Shown here: positions 17,719-28,734 of the stretch, piece by piece | How the letters are laid out: each line of letters starts with the position of its first letter | Numbering within the stretch: position 1 is the stretch's first letter | The notes under the pieces: model-generated | Databases searched by the model: none | The model's input: only the letters and a program-made list of their open reading frames with translations | What the model was told of the DNA's origin: nothing | Source: Enterococcaceae bacterium OF42-14pH9A | GTDB taxonomy: Bacteria > Bacillota > Bacilli > Lactobacillales > Enterococcaceae | Direction: 5' to 3' | DNA length: 64,000 nt | NCBI GenBank assembly: GCA_027692465.1 | Contig: JAQEYU010000001.1 | Location: 558,001-622,000 of the forward strand | Position numbers and translations under genes: made by a program

Positions 17719-19017
17719 ATGTTAGAACGTTATTCACGACCTGAAATGAGCGCTATCTGGACTGATCAAAATCGTTATCAGGCCTGGTTGGAAGTTGAAA
17801 TTTTGGCCGATGAAGCCTGGGCCGAATTAGGAGAGATTCCTAAAGAGGATGTAGCAAAAATCCGTGAAAAAGCAACATTTTCGATTGATCGGATTCTGGA
17901 GATCGAAGAAAGCACCCGCCACGATGTTGTTGCTTTTACTCGTGCAGTTTCGGAATCATTGGGAGAAGAGCGCAAATGGGTACATTACGGGTTGACCAGT
18001 ACAGATGTCGTTGATACTGCGTACGGCTATTTATTGAAGCAAGCCAACGATATTTTGCGAACTGATTTGCAAAACTTTCTGGAGATCATCGGCAACAAAG
18101 CCAAGGAACACAAATACACCGTCTGCATGGGACGTACCCACGGAGTTCACGCAGAACCGACGACCTTCGGATTGAAATTGGCTACCTGGTATTCGGAAAT
18201 GAAACGCAACATTGAACGCTTCGAACATGCTGCCAAGGGAGTGGAAGCCGGTAAAATCTCCGGGGCAGTGGGAACATTTGCCAACATTCCGCCTTTTATC
18301 GAAGAGTTTGTCTGCGATAAGCTGGGGATCCGCCCACAAGAGATTTCAACCCAAGTACTGCCACGAGACCTTCATGCCGAGTACTTTGCGGCCCTGGCAC
18401 TGATTGCAACTTCTATTGAGCGTTTTGCTACTGAGATTCGGGGACTGCAAAAATCGGAGACGCGGGAAGTGGAAGAATACTTCGCCAAAGGTCAGAAGGG
18501 CTCGTCGGCAATGCCACACAAACGCAACCCCATCGGTTCAGAAAATATGTGCGGCTTGGCCCGCGTGGTGCGTGGTCATATGTTAACTGCTTATGAAGAT
18601 GTGCCGCTATGGCATGAACGGGACATTTCCCATTCTTCTGCTGAACGGATTATTGTTCCGGATACGACGATTCTGCTGAACTACATGTTGAACCGGTTTG
18701 GCAATATCGTGAAAAACCTGACTGTCTTTCCGGAGAACATGAAACGCAATATGAATGCGACATTTGGACTGATTTACAGTCAACGAGTGATGCTGAAGTT
18801 AATCGACAAGGGAATGACCAGAGAGCAGGCTTATGATCTGGTGCAACCGAAAACGGCTTTTGCCTGGGATCACCAAACTGCCTTTCGACCACTCTTGGAA
18901 GAAGATGACAAGGTCACCTCTGTGTTGACTAAAGAAGATCTTGACGAGGCCTTCGATTACCATTACCATCTGCGCAACGTCGATGAAATCTTCAAACGAA
19001 TCGGATTAGGCGAATAA
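17719..19017 (+). CDS. purB: Adenylosuccinate lyase
   Basis: A 432-residue lyase used twice in purine synthesis: SAICAR to AICAR plus fumarate, and adenylosuccinate to AMP plus fumarate. The start [28 protein letters not shown] with the catalytic histidine region, and the superfamily signature loop [16 protein letters not shown] are all present, and length equals the family norm (about 430). AAAGGAG precedes the ATG by several bases. It follows purEK after a 180-base spacer and ends at a strong terminator, so it may be partly read from the purE promoter. Confidence 0.97.
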   Translation: MLERYSRPEMSAIWTDQNRYQAWLEVEILADEAWAELGEIPKEDVAKIREKATFSIDRILEIEESTRHDVVAFTRAVSESLGEERKWVHYGLTSTDVVDTAYGYLLKQANDILRTDLQNFLEIIGNKAKEHKYTVCMGRTHGVHAEPTTFGLKLATWYSEMKRNIERFEHAAKGVEAGKISGAVGTFANIPPFIEEFVCDKLGIRPQEISTQVLPRDLHAEYFAALALIATSIERFATEIRGLQKSETREVEEYFAKGQKGSSAMPHKRNPIGSENMCGLARVVRGHMLTAYEDVPLWHERDISHSSAERIIVPDTTILLNYMLNRFGNIVKNLTVFPENMKRNMNATFGLIYSQRVMLKLIDKGMTREQAYDLVQPKTAFAWDHQTAFRPLLEEDDKVTSVLTKEDLDEAFDYHYHLRNVDEIFKRIGLGE

Positions 19018-19057
19018 ACTGATTTCTGAAACGAAAGCAGATGTTTGATTGCTTTCA

Positions 19058-19117
19058 AAAAAACAAGCTCCTAAAACCAACTCTTCACTTCGGGAGAGTG
19101 GTTTTGGGAGCTTGTTT
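19058..19117. terminator. Bidirectional terminator between purB and a minus-strand gene
   Basis: AACAAGCTCCTAAAACCA with ACTCT pairs with AGAGT and GGTTTTGGGAGCTTGTT around a short loop; A and T runs flank both ends, so it can serve the convergent gene at 19162 too. Confidence 0.92.
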
Positions 19118-19161
19118 AGTTTGGTCTGTAAGTGGTTGCCAACACTGACTGAAGGCTCTGC

Positions 19162-19542
19162 TCACGCATAAGCAGTCTGACTTGTATAGTAGCGCAGCTG
19201 TTCTTTGCGCAGAGAGTCCAGCAGCTGCTCGACAAATTCAAAAGACTGTTCCTCCATGTTGAAGAAGACCTTAAAGTGGTAGTGGTTTTTAAAAAGGTGC
19301 TGCTCGTGGATCTGACTAATTACCAGTTCGTCATTTCTCAAGTTGCGAAATTGCAGCGTCCGCTTGCGACACTCCACATGACGTCGGCTGGCTTGGCGAA
19401 TCTTGCGAAAAGTATAAAAGGTAGTTTTCCGGTTTTGCCGGTAGACGGCTTCAATCGCTAATAAATCATTGAACAAATCTCGTTTTTCTTCCAGAGAAAG
19501 AGGGGAAAGAAATTGTTCGATGGCTGATTCTTGCTCTGACAT
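19162..19542 (-). CDS. Hypothetical protein with a CcpA-type operator in its promoter
   Basis: A 126-residue soluble protein I do not recognise. It is rich in charged and aromatic residues: an acidic helical N-terminus (LSLEEKRDLFNDLLAIEAVY), a very basic middle (FRKIRQASRRHVECRKRTLQFRNLR) and a histidine-rich EQHLFKNHYHFKVFF segment. The start is ATG 19542, seven bases after GGGAGG. It sits alone on the minus strand inside the purine cluster. Its promoter (TTTACA, 17 bases, TATATT) overlaps a good cre sequence at 19601-19614, so glucose repression is predicted. The protein itself gives no functional clue. Confidence 0.6.
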   Translation of the reverse strand: MSEQESAIEQFLSPLSLEEKRDLFNDLLAIEAVYRQNRKTTFYTFRKIRQASRRHVECRKRTLQFRNLRNDELVISQIHEQHLFKNHYHFKVFFNMEEQSFEFVEQLLDSLRKEQLRYYTSQTAYA

Positions 19543-19600
19543 ACACAGGCCTCCCAAGTCACATCTGATACGAGATTAATATATCAAAAAAAGGCGCTTG

Positions 19601-19614
19601 TGTAAACGGTTACT
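19601..19614 (-). promoter_or_regulatory. Catabolite-responsive element (cre) over a minus-strand -35
   Basis: TGTAAACGGTTACT matches the CcpA consensus TGWAANCGNTNWCA at all but the last base. It overlaps the TTTACA -35 of the 19542 gene, the usual repressing position. Confidence 0.65.
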
Positions 19615-19884
19615 AAAGATGTTTCGGCAACCGCTGATTTTTATGCGTTTGTTGCTGGGTGTGTCGGAAACTACCAGCAGCAGCTGTCTTGCTTCCTTTT
19701 TGCAGTCTACTTCTCGAATGCATAGCTTTTACACCATAGCCGCTGCGTGTCAGCCGTTGATTTCGGCAGAAAAGCCTCGAACTTCTGAATCCTGTCGGAG
19801 TTTTCAGATACACTTTGAGATCAAATAAATCCTGAAATCGGTTTTTGAAACTGTAAAAAGGTGGTTTTTTAGCAAATAACCGGT

Positions 19885-19899
19885 AAATTACGAACAATA
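19885..19899 (+). promoter_or_regulatory. PurR-box-like site upstream of purC
   Basis: AAATTACGAACAATA with CGAAC at 19891-19895, centred 41 bases before the -35 and about 76 before the estimated transcript start, essentially the same geometry as at purE. Confidence 0.7.
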
Positions 19900-19933
19900 A
19901 ATGTTTTTGAAGGATTTAATATAAAGAATCCTG

Positions 19934-19962
19934 TTGACCCTCAAAGTTGTCCTTGTTAAAAT
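19934..19962 (+). promoter_or_regulatory. Promoter of the purCSQLFMNHD operon
   Basis: TTGACC (19934-19939) and TAAAAT (19957-19962) are 17 bases apart. Confidence 0.75.
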
Positions 19963-19974
19963 GAACACAACAAA

Positions 19975-19987
19975 AGGCGAACATTTT
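19975..19987 (+). promoter_or_regulatory. Second PurR-box-like site, in the purC leader
   Basis: AGGCGAACATTTT has the CGAAC core at 19978-19982, about ten bases after the estimated transcript start. Its CGAACATTT matches the box at 13370-13378 on the other strand. Confidence 0.5.
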
Positions 19988-20028
19988 TACGCCTTCATGT
20001 AAAGAACGTTAATTTAGAGGGGTGCAGG

Positions 20029-20736
20029 ATGGAAAAGAAGGAACTGCTCTATGAAGGCAAGGCAAAAAAGCTCTACAAAACGGATGAATCCGGTGTTCTG
20101 TGGGTAGCATACCTTGATCAGGCGACGGCTTTGAATGGTGCCAGAAAAGATGCCGTCAACGGAAAAGGTGCGTTGAACAACCAAATCACCAGCTTGATTT
20201 TTGAACGTTTAAAAGACGAAGGGATCCCATCTCATTTCATCGAAAAACTATCAGAAACCGAACAATCTGTGAAGTCTGTCAGTATCGTTCCTTTAGAAGT
20301 TGTTGTCCGTAATGTAGCTGCCGGCAGTTTTTCGAAAAGATTGGCTATTCCGGAAGGCACAGCATTGGCATTTCCGATCATTGAGTTCTATTTCAAAGAA
20401 GATCGACTGGATGATCCGTTTATCAATGAAGACCACATCCGTGTGTTAGAGATTGCTACGGAAGAAGAAATCGCTGAAATCAAGCGGTTGGCGCAAAAAG
20501 TTAATGAAGCTTTGCTTACAATTTTCCAAAAAGCCGAGATTCGTCTGATCGACTTCAAGATTGAAGTCGGTCGTGATGAAGAGGGAGCTATCTTGCTGGC
20601 GGATGAAATTTCGCCGGACACTTGCCGCCTCTGGGATATGAAAACACAAGCACATTTGGACAAAGATATTTATCGCCGCGACTTGGGTGATCTGGTTCCG
20701 GTGTATCAGGAAGTATTACAGCGTTTGGCTGACTAA
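20029..20736 (+). CDS. purC: SAICAR synthetase
   Basis: A 235-residue enzyme joining CAIR and aspartate with ATP. The LLYEGKAKKLY start, the ATALNGARKDAVNGKG stretch, EVVVRNVAAGSFSKR and late LADEISPDTCRLWD are textbook PurC motifs, and length is normal. AGAGGGGTGCAGG precedes the ATG. It heads the nine-gene operon purC-S-Q-L-F-M-N-H-D with a PurR-box-regulated promoter. Confidence 0.97.
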   Translation: MEKKELLYEGKAKKLYKTDESGVLWVAYLDQATALNGARKDAVNGKGALNNQITSLIFERLKDEGIPSHFIEKLSETEQSVKSVSIVPLEVVVRNVAAGSFSKRLAIPEGTALAFPIIEFYFKEDRLDDPFINEDHIRVLEIATEEEIAEIKRLAQKVNEALLTIFQKAEIRLIDFKIEVGRDEEGAILLADEISPDTCRLWDMKTQAHLDKDIYRRDLGDLVPVYQEVLQRLAD

Positions 20737-20761
20737 CCCCACAAAAGAAAGGAAATCTGTC

Positions 20762-21016
20762 ATGTATTTCGTAAAAGTTTATGTAACCTATAAAGAATCT
20801 GTATTGGACCCTCAAGGAGAAGCGGTGAAAGGGGCCGTTCATCGAATGGGTTTTGAAGAAATCCAAGAGATTCGTATCGGAAAATATTTTGAGATCAAGG
20901 TTGCCAAATCCGATCGCCCGGTTGACGAAATGATCGAAGAAGTCTGCGACAAATTATTGGCAAATGTCAATATGGAAACTTACCGCTATGAAATCGCGGA
21001 GATGGAGGAAGCCTGA
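20762..21016 (+). CDS. purS: FGAM synthase subunit PurS
   Basis: An 84-residue protein of the PurS family, the small dimeric subunit that bridges PurQ and PurL in the Gram-positive FGAM synthase. [19 protein letters not shown] and [11 protein letters not shown] match the family start. The ATG follows AAAGAAAGGAAA. Its TGA overlaps the purQ ATG (ATGA type, shared base at 21016), so the subunits are translated together. Confidence 0.96.
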   Translation: MYFVKVYVTYKESVLDPQGEAVKGAVHRMGFEEIQEIRIGKYFEIKVAKSDRPVDEMIEEVCDKLLANVNMETYRYEIAEMEEA

Positions 21017-21696
21017 TGAAATTTGCAGTGATCGTATTTCCCGGTTCCAACTGCGATATGGATATGCTGTGGGCCATCAAAGATATTATGGAAGCTGATG
21101 CGGAATATGTTCGTCACGATGCTGAATCATTGGCGGGATATGACGGTGTTCTTTTGCCGGGAGGATTCTCATATGGCGATTACCTGCGCTGTGGGGCGAT
21201 CGCCCGTTTTTCTCCGATTATGAAAGAAGTTGTGCGGTTTGCTGAAGAAGGAAAACCGGTTTTTGGTACTTGTAATGGATTTCAGGTGCTGACTGAAGCC
21301 GGTCTGCTCCCGGGTGCTCTGATTCGCAACAAATCGCTGCACTTTATCTGTAAGACTACACCGCTGAAAGTCGTGAATGATCAGACCGGCTTTACCAGTG
21401 AATACCAAAAAGACGAAATCATTCATATCCCGGTTGCACACGGCGAAGGGAATTATTTTTGTGATGAAGAAACATTGGCTGAACTGAAAGCCAACAATCA
21501 AATTGTTTTCACTTACGAAGAAGACATTAACGGCAGTTTGGAAAATATTGCCGGTATTATTAATAAAGCGGGCAATGTCATGGGGATGATGCCCCATCCG
21601 GAACGGGCGATGGAAGAGCTCTTGGGCTCTGCTGACGGCAAACGCTTTTTTGCTTCCATCCTGAAAAACTTTGGAAAGGTGTCTGTGACCAAATGA
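21016..21696 (+). CDS. purQ: FGAM synthase glutaminase subunit
   Basis: A 226-residue class I glutamine amidotransferase supplying ammonia to PurL. The N-terminal [15 protein letters not shown], nucleophile C86 in [10 protein letters not shown] and the HPERAM motif near the end (catalytic His/Glu) are visible. It overlaps purS by one base and purL by four, consistent with stoichiometric expression of the PurS-PurQ-PurL complex. Confidence 0.97.
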   Translation: MKFAVIVFPGSNCDMDMLWAIKDIMEADAEYVRHDAESLAGYDGVLLPGGFSYGDYLRCGAIARFSPIMKEVVRFAEEGKPVFGTCNGFQVLTEAGLLPGALIRNKSLHFICKTTPLKVVNDQTGFTSEYQKDEIIHIPVAHGEGNYFCDEETLAELKANNQIVFTYEEDINGSLENIAGIINKAGNVMGMMPHPERAMEELLGSADGKRFFASILKNFGKVSVTK

Positions 21697-23912
21697 CGAA
21701 TTTTGAACCAACACCCCAACAGATCAAAGACGAAAGAATCTATGCGCAATGGGGGCTGACTGATGAAGAATACCGCATGATCGCTGAGGATATTCTCGGT
21801 CGGATGCCGAATTACACGGAAACCGGTCTTTTTTCGGTAATGTGGAGTGAGCATTGCTCTTATAAAAACTCAAAGCCGGTCTTGCGCAAGTTTCCTACCA
21901 GCGGGCCCCAAGTATTGCAAGGACCCGGTGAAGGTGCCGGAATCGTGGATATCGGCGACGGTCAGGCGGTAGTTTTCAAGGCGGAAAGCCATAACCACCC
22001 TTCTGCTGTGGAACCTTATGAAGGAGCTGCTACCGGTGTCGGCGGGATCATCCGAGATATCTTTTCCATGGGTGCCCGTCCTATCGCTGTCTTAGATTCC
22101 CTGCGTTTCGGCGAACTGGACAATTCCCGTACAAAATATCTGTTGGAAGAGGTTGTGGCCGGAATTTCCGGTTATGGAAACTGTATCGGTATCCCGACAG
22201 TTGGCGGAGAAGTAGCTTTTGATCCCTGCTATGAGGGAAATCCGCTGGTAAATGCTATGTGTGTCGGACTCATCGATCACAAGGACATCCAAAAAGGTCA
22301 GGCCAAGGGTGTCGGCAATGCCATCATGTACGTTGGTGCCAAGACTGGTCGTGATGGGATACACGGAGCGACCTTTGCCTCTGAAGAATTTTCAGAAGGA
22401 GAAGAACAACAGCGTTCAGCCGTCCAAGTCGGGGATCCTTTTATGGAAAAATTACTGTTGGAAGCCTGCTTGGAATTGATTTTGGATCATTCGGATATTC
22501 TGGTGGGGATCCAGGATATGGGCGCTGCCGGGCTGGTATCTTCCAGTTCAGAAATGGCTTCAAAAGCCGGTTCAGGATTGAAATTGTTCCTGGATGATGT
22601 ACCGCAACGGGAAACCGGTATGACACCATACGAAATGATGCTTTCAGAATCCCAAGAACGCATGCTGATCTGTGTTGAAAAAGGTTCGGAGGCTCAAGTA
22701 GTCGAGTTGTTCCAAAAATACGATCTGGATGCGGTAACCATCGGCGAAGTGACTGATGACGGCTTGTACCGCCTGTACCACAAAGGAGTAGAAGTGGCCA
22801 ATCTGCCTGTCGATGCCTTGGCAGAGGACGCGCCGACTTACTATAAAGAATATCAGGAACCGGCGCGAATCAAGGAATTTGCGGAGATGGCTGATTTTGT
22901 ACCGACTGTTGCTGATGTAACGGCGACTCTGGTGCAACTGCTGCAACAGCCGACTGTCGCATCGAAAAAAATGATTTATGAAACTTATGACGCACAAGTA
23001 CGGACCAATACGGTTGTTTTGCCGGGTTCGGATGCAGCCGTTTTGCGAGTGCGGGGAACGGAAAAAGCTCTGGCGATGACCACAGATTGCAATGCTCGTT
23101 ACCTATACTTGAATCCGGAAGTAGGCGGACAGATCGCAGTCGCTGAAGCAGCGCGAAATATCGTAGCTTCCGGAGGCCAACCGTTGGCCATCACCGACTG
23201 TTTGAATTACGGCTCGCCCGATAAACCGGAGGGCTTCTGGGAGCTCTGGACTTCTGCTGACGGAATCGCTGAAGCCTGTCGTGTCTTGGATACACCGGTC
23301 ATCTCCGGCAACGTGTCCTTGTACAATGAAACGGACGGCAAAGCAATCTACCCGACACCGATGATCGGGATGGTGGGCTTAGTAGAAAATCTGAAACATA
23401 TCACGACGCAAGATTTCAAACAAGCAGACGATTTGATTTATGTGATAGGTGAAACCAAAGAGGACTTCAACGGTTCCGAGATTCAAAAAATGCAGCTGGG
23501 CCGGATTGAAGGGAAATTGATGGCCTTTGATCTGGCAACAGAAAAGGCCAATCAGGATCTGGTTTTGCAAGTCATCAAAGCCGGCTTGCTCCAAAGTGCT
23601 CATGACTGTGCAGAAGGCGGTTTGGCTGTGGCCGTTGCAGAGAGCGCCTTTAAAAACGGTTTGGGAGTGGATGTCAAAGCAGACCTGCCGAAAGAAAACC
23701 TGTTTTCAGAAACACAATCCCGTTTTGTCGTATCCGTTCGTCCGGAAAAACGCGCTGAATTTGAAGCTGTGGCCGGAGAAAAAGCGCAATATATCGGGAA
23801 AGTCACTGCTGACGGTCAATTACAAATGACTGCGGTTGATGGTCAGGTGCAGCTCGCCACGGCGACTGCCAAGGAATTATGGGAGGAAGCCATTCCATGT
23901 CTTATGAAGTAA
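21693..23912 (+). CDS. purL: FGAM synthase large subunit (small-type PurL)
   Basis: A 739-residue ATP-dependent amidotransferase that makes FGAM from FGAR. Length marks it as the small PurL that needs PurS and PurQ. Visible motifs include [12 protein letters not shown] near the N-terminus, [32 protein letters not shown] and the second-half [10 protein letters not shown]. The start overlaps purQ (ATGA) and the end overlaps purF by 16 bases. Confidence 0.97.
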   Translation: MTNFEPTPQQIKDERIYAQWGLTDEEYRMIAEDILGRMPNYTETGLFSVMWSEHCSYKNSKPVLRKFPTSGPQVLQGPGEGAGIVDIGDGQAVVFKAESHNHPSAVEPYEGAATGVGGIIRDIFSMGARPIAVLDSLRFGELDNSRTKYLLEEVVAGISGYGNCIGIPTVGGEVAFDPCYEGNPLVNAMCVGLIDHKDIQKGQAKGVGNAIMYVGAKTGRDGIHGATFASEEFSEGEEQQRSAVQVGDPFMEKLLLEACLELILDHSDILVGIQDMGAAGLVSSSSEMASKAGSGLKLFLDDVPQRETGMTPYEMMLSESQERMLICVEKGSEAQVVELFQKYDLDAVTIGEVTDDGLYRLYHKGVEVANLPVDALAEDAPTYYKEYQEPARIKEFAEMADFVPTVADVTATLVQLLQQPTVASKKMIYETYDAQVRTNTVVLPGSDAAVLRVRGTEKALAMTTDCNARYLYLNPEVGGQIAVAEAARNIVASGGQPLAITDCLNYGSPDKPEGFWELWTSADGIAEACRVLDTPVISGNVSLYNETDGKAIYPTPMIGMVGLVENLKHITTQDFKQADDLIYVIGETKEDFNGSEIQKMQLGRIEGKLMAFDLATEKANQDLVLQVIKAGLLQSAHDCAEGGLAVAVAESAFKNGLGVDVKADLPKENLFSETQSRFVVSVRPEKRAEFEAVAGEKAQYIGKVTADGQLQMTAVDGQVQLATATAKELWEEAIPCLMK

Positions 23913-25342
23913 AAAGTCTGAACGAAGAATGTGGCATTTTCGGCGTCTGGGGTCACCCAGACGCTGCACGTGTCACTTATTTTGGCTTGCATAGTCTCCA
24001 GCATCGGGGCCAAGAAGGAGCAGGTATTGTCTCTAATGACCAGGGTAAGCTTCACGGCTACCGGGATTTGGGATTGCTTTCGGAAGTGTTCAAAGATGAT
24101 CGTGACCTGGAAAATCTGAAAGGCTCCGCTGCTATCGGCCACGTGCGCTATGCGACCGCCGGTAACGGCAGTGTCGACAATATCCAGCCGTTCCTGTTTA
24201 AATTTTACGACTGCTCTTGCGGTCTGGCCCACAACGGCAATCTGACCAATGCCCGCAGCTTGCGGACCCAATTGGAGCAAGACGGTGCGATTTTTCATTC
24301 CAACTCCGATACTGAGATCTTGATGCACCTGATCCGTCGCAGCAAAGCCGCCAATTGGCTGGATCAGCTGAAAGAGGCGCTGAATACTGTCAAAGGCGGA
24401 TTTGCCTATATCCTCATGCGGGAGGACTGCATGGTAGCGGCTTTGGATCCTAACGGTTTCCGGCCGCTGGCAATCGGTCAGATGAAGAACGGGGCCTATG
24501 TCATCGCTTCTGAAACCTGTGCTTTGGAAGTTATCGGTGCCGAGTTTGTACGGGATGTTCAACCGGGAGAGATCATCATCGTCAATGATGAGGGCTTCAC
24601 TGTTGATAAGTTTACAGAAGATACCCAACATGCAATCTGTTCCATGGAATATGTCTATTTCGCCCGCCCGGATTCCAATATTGCCGGCGTCAATGTACAT
24701 ACCGCCCGCAAAAACATGGGGCGCATCCTTTCTCAGGAAGCGCCAATCGAGGCAGATATGGTCATCGGCGTACCAAATTCATCGCTTTCTGCTGCCAGTG
24801 GGTATGCGGAAGCTTCCGGTATTCCTTATGAATTAGGCTTGGTCAAAAACCAGTACATCGCCCGGACTTTTATCCAGCCGACACAGGAACTGCGAGAGCA
24901 GGGGGTGCGTATGAAACTTTCGGCCGTTCGCGGGGTGGTGGAAGGTAAAAAGGTGATTATGGTGGATGATTCCATTGTGCGAGGCACTACCAGTCGGCGG
25001 ATTGTCCAGCTGTTGAAAGAAGCGGGAGCCAAAGAAGTCCATGTCCGGATCGCATCCCCGCCACTGAAATACCCTTGTTTTTATGGAATCGATATTCAGA
25101 CGCGCAAAGAATTAATCGCTGCCAACCATTCAGTCGCTGAAATCTGTGAATGTATCGGTGCGGATTCCCTCAGCTTCTTGAGTGAGCAGGGTCTGATCGA
25201 TGCGATTGGTCTGGATTTTGCTGCGCCGTATTCCGGGTTGTGTATGGCTTACTTCAACGGGGATTACCCGACGCCGTTGTACGATTACGAAGAACAGTAT
25301 CAGGCATCGTTAAAAGAAAAAGTATCTTTCTTTGATCTGTAG
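23897..25342 (+). CDS. purF: Glutamine PRPP amidotransferase
   Basis: The committing enzyme of the pathway, turning PRPP and glutamine to phosphoribosylamine. ATG 23897 gives an 11-residue propeptide before C12 of [10 protein letters not shown], as in the Bacillus-type enzyme whose propeptide is removed to expose the N-terminal cysteine. The PRPP loop [16 protein letters not shown] lies near residues 352-367, and later cysteines in the C-terminal part ([23 protein letters not shown]) fit the iron-sulfur-containing group. 481 residues is normal. An upstream in-frame ATG would alter the propeptide and lacks spacing to GGGAGG. Confidence 0.97.
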   Translation: MSYEVKSLNEECGIFGVWGHPDAARVTYFGLHSLQHRGQEGAGIVSNDQGKLHGYRDLGLLSEVFKDDRDLENLKGSAAIGHVRYATAGNGSVDNIQPFLFKFYDCSCGLAHNGNLTNARSLRTQLEQDGAIFHSNSDTEILMHLIRRSKAANWLDQLKEALNTVKGGFAYILMREDCMVAALDPNGFRPLAIGQMKNGAYVIASETCALEVIGAEFVRDVQPGEIIIVNDEGFTVDKFTEDTQHAICSMEYVYFARPDSNIAGVNVHTARKNMGRILSQEAPIEADMVIGVPNSSLSAASGYAEASGIPYELGLVKNQYIARTFIQPTQELREQGVRMKLSAVRGVVEGKKVIMVDDSIVRGTTSRRIVQLLKEAGAKEVHVRIASPPLKYPCFYGIDIQTRKELIAANHSVAEICECIGADSLSFLSEQGLIDAIGLDFAAPYSGLCMAYFNGDYPTPLYDYEEQYQASLKEKVSFFDL

Positions 25343-25398
25343 AACTATCAAAATCCGGATCAGTGTTCAGCGCTGATCGAAAAAGGAGTCTTTCATCT

Positions 25399-26445
25399 AT
25401 GGCAAATGCCTATCAAAAGGCCGGCGTCGATGTCGAAGCCGGTTACGAAGTAGTAGAGCGTATCAAAAAGCACGTGAAAAAAACTGAACGTCTGGGAGTC
25501 ATGGGTGCAATCGGCGGTTTCGGCGGCTGTTTTGACCTGAGCCTTCTGAAGGTAAAAGAGCCGGTGCTGATTTCCGGAACTGACGGTGTCGGTACCAAAC
25601 TGATGGTCGCCATTCAAGCCGATAAGCACGAAACCATCGGCGTCGACTGCGTAGCCATGTGTGTTAACGACATTGTCGCTCAAGGTGCGGAACCTTTATA
25701 TTTCCTCGACTATATCGCAACCGGGAAAAATGTTCCTGCTCGATTGGAACAAGTGGTTGCCGGTGTGGCAGAGGGCTGTGTTCAAGCAGGCGCCGCTTTG
25801 ATCGGTGGAGAAACTGCAGAGATGCCGGGGATGTACAGCGATACTGATTATGATCTGGCGGGCTTTGCTGTGGGGATCGCTGAAAAATCCCAGCTGGTCA
25901 CCGGTGCAAAGATCAAAGACGGGGATATTCTCTTGGGCCTGACCTCTTCGGGTATCCACTCCAACGGGTACTCATTGGTCCGAAAAGTCTTTTTTGAAAT
26001 GAACGATTTTACAGTGGCAAGTCGCTTGCCTGAACTTGATGAAGGGCTTCTCGGAGATGTTCTGCTGACACCGACGCGAATTTATGTAAAACAACTGCTG
26101 CCTTTAGTAAAAGCTGGTCTGGTGAACGGGATCGCCCATATCACGGGGGGCGGCTTTGTCGAAAATATTCCTCGGATGCTGCCTGAAGGACTTGCTGCAG
26201 AGATCACCGTTGGCAGTTGGCCGGTCCCTGCAATTTTTAAGGCTTTAGAAACTTATGGCAAAATTCCTCACAGTGAGATGTATGAAATCTTCAATATGGG
26301 GATCGGCATGGTGTTGGCAGTAGCTCCTGAAAAAGTTGCAGCTGTCAAAGAGGTTTTGGCGAAAATTGAAGAACCCTGCTACGAGCTGGGAATTGTTGCA
26401 GCGGCTGAAAATCATGCCATTACAATCAAAGGTGAGGGGCTATGA
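25399..26445 (+). CDS. purM: AIR synthetase (FGAM cyclo-ligase)
   Basis: A 348-residue enzyme closing the imidazole ring. Conserved [15 protein letters not shown], the [15 protein letters not shown] loop, [18 protein letters not shown] and [11 protein letters not shown] motifs are in order. ATG 25399 follows AAAAAGGAG at ten bases. It overlaps purN by four bases and lies 56 bases after purF. Confidence 0.97.
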   Translation: MANAYQKAGVDVEAGYEVVERIKKHVKKTERLGVMGAIGGFGGCFDLSLLKVKEPVLISGTDGVGTKLMVAIQADKHETIGVDCVAMCVNDIVAQGAEPLYFLDYIATGKNVPARLEQVVAGVAEGCVQAGAALIGGETAEMPGMYSDTDYDLAGFAVGIAEKSQLVTGAKIKDGDILLGLTSSGIHSNGYSLVRKVFFEMNDFTVASRLPELDEGLLGDVLLTPTRIYVKQLLPLVKAGLVNGIAHITGGGFVENIPRMLPEGLAAEITVGSWPVPAIFKALETYGKIPHSEMYEIFNMGIGMVLAVAPEKVAAVKEVLAKIEEPCYELGIVAAAENHAITIKGEGL

Positions 26446-27011
26446 GATTTGCGGTCTTAGCTTCGGGTAACGGCAGTAATTTTGAAGCAATCGTCACTGC
26501 ATATGAAGCCGGACAGATTGATGGTGAGTTGGCATTGGTCTTTTCTGACAAACCGGAGGCGGTTGTGCTGCAACGGGCAAAGGCTCATCAAATTCCTGAC
26601 AAAACATTTACCGTCAAGGAGCACGGCAGCAAGGCGGCTTATGAAGCTGCGCTTTTGGATCTGCTGCAGCAAGAAGCTATCGATTACCTGGTATTAGCGG
26701 GATATATGCGGATTTTGGGGGCGGAGCTGATTGCAGCTTTTCCTGAACGGATCATCAATATCCATCCCTCTCTTTTGCCGTCGTTTCCCGGCCTGCACGG
26801 GATCAAGGATGCTTTTGAATATGGCGTAAAGATTACCGGTGTCACTGTCCATTTTGTCGACAACGGCGTAGATACGGGACCGATTATTGCACAAGAGGCT
26901 GTTAAGATTGAAGCTTCCGATACATTGGAAAGTCTGGAGCTTAAGATTCATCAGGCAGAGCATGGGCTTTATCCAAGGGTGCTGCAGAAGCTGTTTGCAG
27001 GTAAAAAATAA
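26442..27011 (+). CDS. purN: GAR transformylase
   Basis: A 189-residue enzyme transferring formyl from 10-formyl-tetrahydrofolate to [19 protein letters not shown] at the start, [10 protein letters not shown], the catalytic segment [13 protein letters not shown] and [14 protein letters not shown] (catalytic Asp) identify it. The ATG overlaps the purM stop (ATGA). Confidence 0.97.
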   Translation: MRFAVLASGNGSNFEAIVTAYEAGQIDGELALVFSDKPEAVVLQRAKAHQIPDKTFTVKEHGSKAAYEAALLDLLQQEAIDYLVLAGYMRILGAELIAAFPERIINIHPSLLPSFPGLHGIKDAFEYGVKITGVTVHFVDNGVDTGPIIAQEAVKIEASDTLESLELKIHQAEHGLYPRVLQKLFAGKK

Positions 27012-27050
27012 CTGAGACGGAAAACGAATAATCAAAAAGGGGAGACCATC

Positions 27051-28595
27051 ATGAAAAAAAGAGCGCTGATCAGTGTTTCTGATAAAACCGGGATCGTCGA
27101 ATTGGCGAAAGGACTTTTAGCATCCGGTTTGGAGATCATTTCTACCGGTGGGACTAAAAAAGCATTGGATGATGCCGGCATTGAAACTATGGGAATTGAA
27201 GAGGTCACCGGCTTTCCGGAAATGATGGATGGGCGCGTCAAAACACTGCATCCTTTGATCCACGGCGGCCTGCTGGGACGACGTGACCTGCAAAGTCATA
27301 TGGATGCCATGAGTGCCCACGGAATAACCCCCATCGATGTGGTCGTGGTCAACCTTTATCCTTTCAAAGAAACGATCCAAAAGGCAGGCGTGACGGAAGA
27401 AGAGGCGATCGAAAACATCGATATCGGCGGGCCTTCCATGTTGCGTTCAGCAGCCAAAAATTTTGCCGCAGTCACCGTGATCACAGATCCTGAAGATTAT
27501 GCGCAGGTGTTGGATGAATTGAAGACTGCCGGTGAAACGTCCCTTGCGACTCGGAAATACTTGGCAGCCAAAGTTTTCCGCCACACCGCTGCATACGATG
27601 CGTTGATTGCTGGTTACCTGAGTAAACTGGTAGGCGAGGAGCGTCCGGAAAAACTGACGTTGACTTATGATTTGAAACAAACACTGCGCTACGGTGAAAA
27701 CAACCATCAGCAGGCGGCCTTTTATCAAGAGGCGCTGCCGGTCGCTTATTCCATTGCCGCCGCAAAACAGCTGCACGGCAAAGAATTATCCTATAACAAC
27801 ATCAAAGACGCCGACGCTGCCCTTCGTATTGCCCGTGAGTTCGAAGCGCCGACTGTGGTGGCATTAAAGCACATGAATCCGTGCGGTATCGGGACTGGTG
27901 AAACGATTGAAAAAGCCTACGATTTTGCTTATGATGCCGACCCGGTCTCGATCTTTGGCGGGATCTTGGTGGCAAATCGGGAAATCGACCTTGCGACTGC
28001 CGAAAAAATGCATAAGCTGTTTTTGGAGATCATCATTGCGCCTGGGTTTGCGCCGGAAGCTTTTCAACTGTTAAGCAGCAAAAAAAATCTGCGGCTGATG
28101 ACTTTGGATTTTTCAGAGAAAGCGGCCAGCAACGAACCGGAAAAAGTTTCGGTCCTTGGTGGACTGCTGGTTCAAGACCAAGATGTCTTGGCGGAAGATC
28201 CTACTACCTGGCAAGTCGTGACGAAACGTCAACCGGATGAGGACGAGCTGGCAGCTTTGAGTTTTGCTTGGAAAGCGGTCAAACACGTCAAATCCAATGC
28301 AATCGTCCTTGCAAACGGACAGCAAACTGTAGGGATCGGTGCCGGTCAGATGAATCGTGTAGGATCAGTGAAGATTGCTATCCAGCAGGCTGAAGAAGCC
28401 GGCAAGATGGATGGTGCGGTCTTGGCATCGGATGCATTTTTCCCAATGGGTGACAGTGTGGAGTATGCAGCAGCCCATGGGATCAAAGCAATTGTTCAGC
28501 CGGGGGGCAGTATCAAAGATCAGCAGTCCATCGATGCAGCCGATGCGGCAGGGATTGCTATGGTATTCACCGGCGTCCGTCATTTCCGTCACTAA
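27051..28595 (+). CDS. purH: Bifunctional AICAR transformylase / IMP cyclohydrolase
   Basis: The 514-residue enzyme carries out the final two steps to IMP. The N-terminal cyclohydrolase domain (about 1-195) opens [17 protein letters not shown] and includes [16 protein letters not shown]; the transformylase domain follows with [21 protein letters not shown] and [21 protein letters not shown] precedes the ATG. The operon continues to purD after a 139-base spacer that contains a 13-bp-stem hairpin. Confidence 0.97.
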   Translation: MKKRALISVSDKTGIVELAKGLLASGLEIISTGGTKKALDDAGIETMGIEEVTGFPEMMDGRVKTLHPLIHGGLLGRRDLQSHMDAMSAHGITPIDVVVVNLYPFKETIQKAGVTEEEAIENIDIGGPSMLRSAAKNFAAVTVITDPEDYAQVLDELKTAGETSLATRKYLAAKVFRHTAAYDALIAGYLSKLVGEERPEKLTLTYDLKQTLRYGENNHQQAAFYQEALPVAYSIAAAKQLHGKELSYNNIKDADAALRIAREFEAPTVVALKHMNPCGIGTGETIEKAYDFAYDADPVSIFGGILVANREIDLATAEKMHKLFLEIIIAPGFAPEAFQLLSSKKNLRLMTLDFSEKAASNEPEKVSVLGGLLVQDQDVLAEDPTTWQVVTKRQPDEDELAALSFAWKAVKHVKSNAIVLANGQQTVGIGAGQMNRVGSVKIAIQQAEEAGKMDGAVLASDAFFPMGDSVEYAAAHGIKAIVQPGGSIKDQQSIDAADAAGIAMVFTGVRHFRH

Positions 28596-28670
28596 TCAAA
28601 AACATGTCAACCATCTCGAAAAAAATTCGCTTAATGGCTGATCTTTTGAGGGCATTTAAAGCCTGACTCA

Positions 28671-28706
28671 AGCTAAAGCAACTGTCTCTGCGGTTGCTTT
28701 AGCTTA
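28671..28706 (+). terminator. Hairpin between purH and purD, weak terminator or processing site
   Basis: AAGCTAAAGCAAC (28671-28683) pairs perfectly with GTTGCTTTAGCTT (28694-28706). Only AATTTAG follows, so there is no proper U-tract. It may reduce read-through into purD or protect the upstream mRNA. Confidence 0.55.
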
Positions 28707-28734
28707 ATTTAGAAAATAAAGGAGAGCTTTTCAT

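Larger units (their letters stand above)
19543..20028. other. Divergent region between the hypothetical gene and purC
   Basis: Holds the minus-strand promoter with cre (19580-19614), then about 260 bases with no gene, repeat or structure I can support, then the purC PurR-box-like sites and promoter (19885-19987). A 76-codon open frame at 19598 lacks a ribosome site. Confidence 0.55.

Noticed and set aside
19598..19828. A 76-codon frame between the hypothetical gene and purC
   Set aside because: It has no ribosome site and overlaps the cre/promoter of the opposite gene.
23843..24700. A 285-codon minus-strand frame opposite purF
   Set aside because: It is a shadow of the well-supported purF coding sequence.
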